From Alviniconcha marisindica (lineage: Eukaryota > Mollusca > Gastropoda > Provannidae), in the NCBI GenBank assembly GCA_018857735.1, contig JABMCL010000767.1:781001-845000 (forward strand): a stretch of DNA of 64,000 bases, written 5' to 3'. Shown here in pieces: positions 38,901 to 48,005 of this stretch. The stretch's first letter is position 1. The number at the start of each line of letters is the position of its first letter. Position numbers and translations under genes: made by a program. Under the pieces are notes generated by a model, which searched no databases, had not been told where the DNA came from, and saw only the letters and a list, made by a program, of their open reading frames with translations.

Positions 38901-41900
38901 AAACAAGACACCTTGGTCCGGTGACATCATTCTGCCGTATCATGCTCTACTGTTGCCTGGAAACAAGACACCTTGGTCCGGTGACATCATTCTGCCGTAT
39001 CATGCTCTACTGTTGCCTGGAAACAAGACACCTTGGTCCGGTGACATCATTCTGCCGTATCATGCTCTACTGTTGCCAGGAAACAAGACACCTTGGTCCG
39101 GTGACATCATTCTGCCGTATCATGCTCTATTGTTGCCTGGAAACAAGACACCTTGGTCCGGTGACATCATTCTGCCGTATCATGCTCTACGGTTGCCTGG
39201 AAACAAGACACCTTGGTCCGGCGACATCATTCTGCCGTATCATGCTCTACTGTTGGCTAGAAACAAGACACCTTGGTCCGGCGACATCATTCTGCCTGAT
39301 CATGCTCTACTGTTGCCTGGAAACAAGACACCTTGGTCCGGTGACATCATTCTGCCGTATCATGCTCTACTGTTGCCTGGAAACAAGACACCTTGGTCTG
39401 GTGACATCATTCTGCCTGATCATGATCTTTGGCAGCACCAACAACCTGGCTTGGTTAGACATCTTAGTAAGAATCTTAGTGACTAGGGTGGAATGAACAA
39501 CTAGGGTGGCTTGCCAGTTTGCATGTTTCAGGGGTGGGTATTGGTAACTGTAAAAAAAAGGAAAGGAAATCTGCCCCCACCCCCCCCATTTCAAAAAAAA
39601 TCCTAGGTTAAAATCTGTGCCATCTGACACATTTGGGAGGCAAAAATAAGTCAATAATAGCACTTGCTGAGTATTTACATTCATCTTTTCACACACATAC
39701 CTGCTCACACTTTTTCTACAAACCCATTTCCAAACCTGTGTCCCTACTTTGCTGGAAGAAGCGAGATATGGAACTGTGCTTTGTTTTCTTTGCAGTAGGT
39801 TTGCTCTGAGTGTGCTCTTGTTTTTTGCCATCCTCACACGGTCTTCTAACTCAACTTTCCCATAGAGTAGCCTGGTGACTTCTTGGCGGCATAAAGTACA
39901 ATATGCTACATCCGGAGTGAGAATCTTCCTCATAAACAGAGAAAGCTTCTCCCCGCCTAACCACCTTCTCCATCCATTCCCACCTCCAACTGCCTCATTC
40001 AACTACATTCAACCGGACCACCATTTTTGCTTGAGATATCCCACATTGCATCGCGATGCCGGCTAGAGCTTACTCACTCCCTTTGCAAATGAAACCGAAT
40101 AAGAAACGTGGCCATATTTTGTTTCGGAAGTTTATTCAAATACGAGGAAACGCATTGTTTCATGAGAGGAAAACCGCGGATCAAAGGAGAATTCCTAAGC
40201 CTAATGTTTGTCAGCAACTAGGATGGTCAGTCATCAGGGTGGTGTCACTAACTAGGATGGTCAATCATCAGGCTGGTGTCACTAACTAGGATGGTCAGTC
40301 ATCAGGGTGGTGTCACTAACTAGGATGGTCAATCATCAGGCTGGTGTCACTAACTAGGATGGTCAGTCATCAGGGTGGTGTCGCTAACTAGGATGGTCAG
40401 TCATCAGGGTGGTGTCGCTAACTAGGATGGTCAGTCATCAGGGTGGTGTCACTAACTAGGATGGTCAGTCATCAGGCTGTCACTAACAAGGATGGTCAGT
40501 CATCAGGCTGTCACTAACAAGGATGGTCAGTCATCAGGGTGGTGTCACTGTCACTAACAAGGATGGTCAGTCATCAGGGTGGTGTCACTAACTAGGATGG
40601 TCAGTCATCAGGCTGGTGTCACTGTCACTAACTAGGATGGTCAGTCATCAGGCTGGAGTCACTGTCACTAACTGGGATGGTCAGTCATCAGGCTCACTGT
40701 CACTAACTAGGATGGTCAGTCATCAGGCTGGTGTCACTGTCACTAACTAGGATGGTCAGTCATCAGGGTGGTGTCACTGTCACTAACTAGGATGGTCAGT
40801 CATCAGGATGGTGTCATTTTCAATGTCACTAACTAGGATGGTCAGTCATCAGGCTGGTGTCACTGTCAGTGTCACTAACATGGATGGTCAGTCATCAGGG
40901 TGGTGTCACTGTCAGTGTCACTAAGATGGATGGTCAGTCATCAGGCTGGTGTCACTGTCAGTGTCACTAACATGGATGGTCAGTCATCGGGGTGGTGTCA
41001 CGAACTAGGATGGTCAGTCATCAGGCTGGAGTCACTGTCACTAACTGGGATGGTCAGTCATCAGGCTCACTGTCACTAACTAGGATGGTCAGTCATCAGG
41101 GTGGTGCCTGTCACTAACTGGATGGTCAGTCATCAGGGTGGTGTCACTAACTAGGATGGTCAGTCATCAGGCTGGTGCACGTCACACTAGGATGGCAGTC
41201 ATCAGGGTGGTGTCAGCTGTCACTAACTAGGATGGTCAGTCATCAGGGTGGTGTCACTAACTAGGATGGTCAGTCATCAGGGTGGTGTCGCTAACCAGGA
41301 TGGTCAGTCATCAGGGTGGTGTCACTAACTAGGATGGCTTGCCATCAGTCACATCAGTGTCACACCTCTCCACAGTCCAGTAAATGCTGCACGTTATGCT
41401 TCTCTGGCTGAAAAATCGCCCTATGCACAGCCCAGTGAATGCTGCACATTATGCTTCTCTGGCTGAAAAATCGCTCTATGCACAGCGCAGTGAATGCTGC
41501 ACGTTATGCTTCTCTGGCTGAAAAATCGCTCTATGCACAGCCCAGTGAATGCTGCACGTTATGCTTCTCTGGCTGAAAAATCGCTCTATGCACAGCCCAG
41601 TGAATGCTGCACGTTATGCTTCTCTGGCTGAAAAATCACTCTGTGCACAGCCCAGTGAATGCTGTCTTACGTTTACCTGGCTAAATAACCTCTCTGTGCA
41701 CAGCCCAGTGAATGCTGTCTTACGTTTACCTGGCTAAATAACCTCTCTGTGCACAGCCCAGTGAATGCTGTCTTATGTTTACCTCGCTAAATAACCTCTC
41801 TGTGCACAGCCCAGTGAATGCTGTCTTATGTTTACCTGGCTAAATAACCTCTCCGTGCACAGCCCTCTAAATGCTGCATCTTACGCTTCTCTGGCTGAAT

Positions 41901-44900
41901 AAAGTTGACATCACTTGTTAGGGTTGCCAGGTAACATCTCTCACATGTCCCTTAGTCAAGAATAGTTAACTACATGTCTTGTAAACATAACGTCTCGTGA
42001 CAGAGATGTCCGCGCGGTCTGGTAATCTGTCAGCGACTCAGTGTTACATGGATCTATGGGCAGCAACCAATCAGTGTTTAACGTTCCGAAACACTAACAT
42101 AATGTAATTTATACAGGCTGCAGTGACTAAAGCAAACCTAGAAGACTATACAGCGACCGTCCATGTGGAATGGCACTCCAGGATCCTGAACACATCCAAC
42201 AGAACTGTCCTACCCTTGCACCTGAAAGGACACATCGGTGGCCATGTGGGGATGGCATGAAGAAGGAGCTGTGGGGAACTGTGGGGACTGAGGTTCACAC
42301 ACCAACAGGGCAATTGTCAGCCACCATTCACCACTGACCTCAGCCCTAAGCATGACCACAAAATCTGAACACAGAAGATGACAAGTACATGCATAAAATT
42401 GTGATACAATGTTTTTCAATTCCATTCCACTTTACTCCCTCATTTAGACATTTTCTGACATGGCTGTGACCACAATAGGTCAAGGTCATCAACGCTGGTA
42501 TCATCAGGCACAGCTGGGTGGAGTTTACCACCACACAAAGCATGGTTTGAAACATCTCACGTTACTGATAGCAGCCAACAAATTTCCAGTGCAGAGTTTC
42601 TGCTGCAGACTGACTTCACTGATTAAAAAAAACTCACATCGTCGAAGGGCTTCCTGTTTCTGTACTGACTCCTCCTGTCGGCGCAGATTCTCTTCATTCA
42701 TTCGAGCCTGCAATTGACAGAAAGGAAAGAATGGAATTCTTAATTTCAAACTAGACTGGTCAATATAGCTTTAAGAGTTGAATGAGCTGACATCTATAGT
42801 CTTTGTAAAAGAGCGGACACCATGAGGTACGAAAGGTTTTACTATCCCCCCACACACACACACTGCCAGAACTGCATCAGTAGGACGAGTGTACTGTCTC
42901 TGTAACTAGTGTAAGTGACCAATGATAGTCCTTGCCCAAACACCACAGCCTCACTTCAACCCCATGACCTAGCACCTTCACAATGGTCCATCAACCCCAT
43001 GACCTAGCACCTTCACAATGGTCCATCAACCCCATGACCTAGCATCTTCACAATGGTCCATCAACCCCATGACCTAGCACCTTCACAATGGTCCATCAAC
43101 CCCATGACCTAGCGCCTTCACAATGGTCCATCAACCCCATGACCTAGCGCCTTCACAATGGTCCATCAACCCCATGACCTAGCACCTTCACAATAGTCCA
43201 TCAACCCCATGACCTAGCACCTTCACAATGGTCCATCAACCCCATGACCTAGCACCTTCACAATGGTCCATCAACCCCATGACCTAGCGCCTTCACAATG
43301 GTCCATCAACCCCATGACCTAGCGCCTTCACAATGGTCCATCATCCTTTGGTGGCACCACAGCCAAGCCAGCCAGAAGACAAACAAGTAGCCAGACAGAA
43401 GACAAACAACAAGTACCCAGCCAGAAGACAAACAACAAATAGCCAGCCAGAAGACAAACAACAAGTAGCCAGCCAGAAGACAAACAAGTAGCCAGCCAGA
43501 AGACAAACAATAGCCAGCCAGAAGACAAACAATAGCCAGCCAGAAGACAAACCCAAATAGCCAGCCAGAAGACAAACAACAAGTAGCCAGCCAGAAGACA
43601 AACAAGTAGCCAGCCAGAAGACAAACAACAAGTAGCCAGCCAGAAGACAAACAAGTAGCCAGCAAAAAACCAAATAGCCAGCCAGAAGACAAACAAGTAG
43701 CCAGACAGAAGACAAACAACAAGTAGCCAGCCAGAAGACAAACAAGTAGCCAGACAGAAGACAAACAACAAGTAGCCAGCCAGAAGACAAACAACAAGTA
43801 GCCAGCCGCAGGATGAGGAATATACTGTAGCTTCACTTAAACAGCAACACAGTCATTGGGGATAGAAAGCAATGAATTTGACCCTGTAATTGTAAATAGC
43901 AATTAGCATTCTAAATATTTTGCGCAACAGAATGGATCATGATAACCCGACCATATGTTATTGCAAAAAGTTCCACAGTTCTAGAAACATACAATTGACA
44001 ACAACAACAAAAGTCACCCTGACTTTAACTCTCAATCTCATTACATTACTTATATCAGTCTTAACCCGCTTGGCCCCTGACAGCCCCTCACCGCCCGCTC
44101 TTTTTCCTTACCGCGAAACCCCACACCGCCCGATAGCGGCCAGCTAGCAGACGCTCCATACTAGCATCTCGGCTTATGCAAATAGGAATGGGATTCTCAC
44201 AGGACTTGCAGACTCGTTTCCGCTATCGTTTACTACTTCCGGTGATGTTGTTTGTTCAAAGTTCAGTGAAGTTTGAGAGACGCTGTGAATTTTCAAAGTT
44301 GCAAAGTGGACGCGCGATAGATAGCTGAAAATAAACAAAAGCCCTACTGTTAGCAATGCCGTCGAAGCTTCATCCTTTGAGATTTGAACTGCAAATTTGG
44401 CTCAGTCATTTACCGTGGGCACCCTAACAAACTCACAGAGCTTCATCTTTGGAGCTTCAAACTGGAAATATTGCAAAGTCATATAGGCCCCCCAAAACCT
44501 GATATTCAGATGTGGACACTTCTGATGTGGGATTTCTTTTTTTTATGCTTTTATTTTTTTAGTGAAAAAAATCAAAACCTGTTGGATATACAAGAACACT
44601 GTATTCACAAACTGGGGAAAAATACGGTGAGCTGAAACTTTTGTTTGGTGTTTATTACTGATTTTTAAAGTTGTATACTGGGATCATTTGACACAGTTAC
44701 TTCCCTTCATATGGGATTCTGTAGCGAAAGGGCAGCGGCTGGTCTGGGGCCAAGTGGGTTAACCGTGCAACTGTATACCATTAAGTTTAGTGGCAAAAGC
44801 ACTGGTAGTCCAGAAGGTTTTATCCTATGACCTATCAAAACACAGAAAGACAGCGAGACATGGACAGAGACAAAGTAAAGACAATTTTTTCAAGATACCC

Positions 44901-47766
44901 CATATCCCAACCACACATACCTGTTGAGCCAGTTGGTCACCGCTCTGGTTCTGTTGCTCTCTCTTTCTCACACACACACAGACCTGTTGGGCCAGCCGGT
45001 TTTGTTGCTTGCTCTCTCTCTCACAGTCACAGACATACCTGTTGAGCTAGCTGGTCATCGCACTGGTTCTGTTGCTCTCTCACACACACACACACACACA
45101 CACATACCTGTTGAGCCAGCTGGTCATCATAGCGTTTCCTAGCCAGCTGGTCCTGGTACTGTGCTCGCTGGTTCTGTTGCTTGGTCTCCTCCACCAGCGT
45201 CTTGCGCCGCTCCTCCTGCTGAACTCTGACCTGCTCTACCTTCAATTGTTCCAGCTGAGCCTCATACTCCTGCAATGACAACGGTCCTCTGTTACAGTGT
45301 TAGTCACCAGCAACATTCACCTCCTGCACTCCTGCAATGACAACAGTCCTCTGTTACAGTGTTAGTCACCAGCAACATTCACCTCCTGCACTCCTGCAAT
45401 GACAACAGTCCCTGTACTAGTGTTAGTGTTAGTCACCAGCAACATTCACCTCCTGCACTCCTGCAATGACAACAGTCCTCTGTTACAGTGTTAGTCACCA
45501 GCAACATTCACCTCCTGCACTCCTGCAATGACAACAGTCCTCTGTTACAGTGTTAGTCACCAGCAACATTCACCTCCTGCACTGGCAACAGTCCCCTGTC
45601 AATCACTGGCAACATTCACCTCCTGTACTCCTGCACTGGCAACAGTCCCCTGTCAATCACTGGCAACATTCACCTCCTGCACTGGCAACAGTCCCCTGTC
45701 AATCACTGGCAACATTCACCTCCTGTACTCCTGCACTGGCAACAGTCCCCTGTCAATCACTGGCAACATTCACCTCCTGCACTGGCAAGTCCCCCTGTCA
45801 ATCACTGGCAACATTCACCTCCTGCACTGGCAACAGTCCCCTGTCAATCACTGGCAACATTCACCTCCTGTACTCCTGCACTGGCAACAGTCCCCTGTCA
45901 ATCACTGGCAACATTCACCTCCTGCACTCCTGCACTGGCAACAGTCCCCTGTCAATCACTGGCAACATTCACCTCCTGCACTGGCAAGTCCCCCGTCAAT
46001 CACTGGCAACATTCACCTCCTGCACTCCTGCACTGACAACAGTCCCCTGTCAATCACTGGCAACATTCACCTCCTGTACTACACTGGCAAAAGTCCTGTC
46101 AGCAGTCCTCTGTCAGTCGCCGGCAACATTCACCACCTTTAATCCTGCACTGGCATCTGTCTACTGTCACTGTCAGTCATCTGCAACAGTCACCTCCTGT
46201 ATTCTCGCAATGGCAACAATCCTTCAGCAAACATCATACTTTCATAGGCAGCATTAAGCCCTAGAAGTAGTAATCCCACAATGTCAACAGTCCTTCATCA
46301 AACATCACAGGCAGCATTAAACCCTAGCACAGTAGCAGTAGTATTCCCCAAATGGCACATCCTTCATCAAACATCATAGGCAGCAGTTACGCCCTAGCAG
46401 TAGTAGTAGCACTCCCACAATGGCAAAAGTCCTTTTGACCTTTGGCAAGTCACCAGCAGCATTCATCACTTGTACACCGGCAGTGGCAACAAGTCATCAG
46501 CAACATCCACGAGCAGTGTTCCTGTCAAAATGTACATGATGGAAACATCTAGCACTTGTAGTTAACTTGTACACCTGTAAAGTGCAGTGGTGGTATCCTC
46601 TGTAAAAGGTCACCAGCAACATTCATACAAGTCTAGCAGTAGTACTCCTGAATGGCAACAATCCCCTGTCAAAGTTGCCAGAGTTATTGTTGTTGATTTT
46701 AATGCTGCACCATCTGTGAGGAACATTCTCTTAAGAAAACAACTGACACTGTGACAGTTCAATAAACCAATGCCCCACCTTTATCTCTTCAGGGTTTGCA
46801 ATAAGGCATTTATCATGACTATGAGCATGACACTGCTGTGATAGACAATAAACCTTCATCTGTTTCTGGGTCTTATGAAACTGTAGTGATTATATTAATA
46901 TTATATACCAATAAACCTGTGTCCCACCTTCATCTGTTTCTGGGCCTCTATCTGTTTGGTGAGCTCTTGCTGCTTGGTCAGGTCCAGTGCCTCCTTAGAG
47001 AACTCTGTAACAACACAACAGCACATAACACTAATGCAGTAACACAACAGTGAACCAACTGATCAAACTGTAAAAACAGTGTACAGCAGTCAACCATTTA
47101 TTTATTCAACTTTAGTCTGAGTTAGTGAGTAGTATTACTATTATAAAGTGATCAGTTTATATTATTAATTATCATACATTAATAACAATACACAACTCAA
47201 CTAACTTAACTATTTCACCAAACTCTGTTAACAACATTTCATTTCGACACACCAGTCAACTGATTAATTCATCAAATTCCATTGTAATTTAACAGTACAC
47301 AGTAATCAAACTCTGTTTATATAATTTAACAGAACTACAGCCATCAACTAATTACTTCATCAAACTCCATTAATTTAAAGTGTATTATTTATTAACACTA
47401 ACACTACACTGTACTTTGCAGTCAACTAATTAATGAAACTCTGGGCAACAGCAGGGGACACTTTTTGGAACTTGCATACATGTGAAATTGATGGCAAACA
47501 GTGTTTTGAAAAAAATGCACACAACCAAAGATGATGCCACACCGTAACATGCACTGACTGCTTTTATTTCAAGAACAATCCTGTTCTTACCTAGCTAAAA
47601 TTCTGACTCATTCTTGTACAACTACAAGTTGTTGAGATCACTATGGTGTAGCAGAAGTAAAATATAATGAATCACATTTAGAATCTGGGCCTGCATTACC
47701 CTGCACCTACTACCTAGTACATGTTTACCATGTGTATCGATACATGTGCGCGACTTTGAGAGAGAG

Positions 47767-47824
<58 letters not shown>

Positions 47825-47913
47825 GACAGAGACAGAGACAGAGACAGAGGGGCAGACATTGTAAATTTATAGACCATGAATAGACACCGACAGAGAGGGA
47901 GATACTCAGTGTT

Positions 47914-48005
<92 letters not shown>

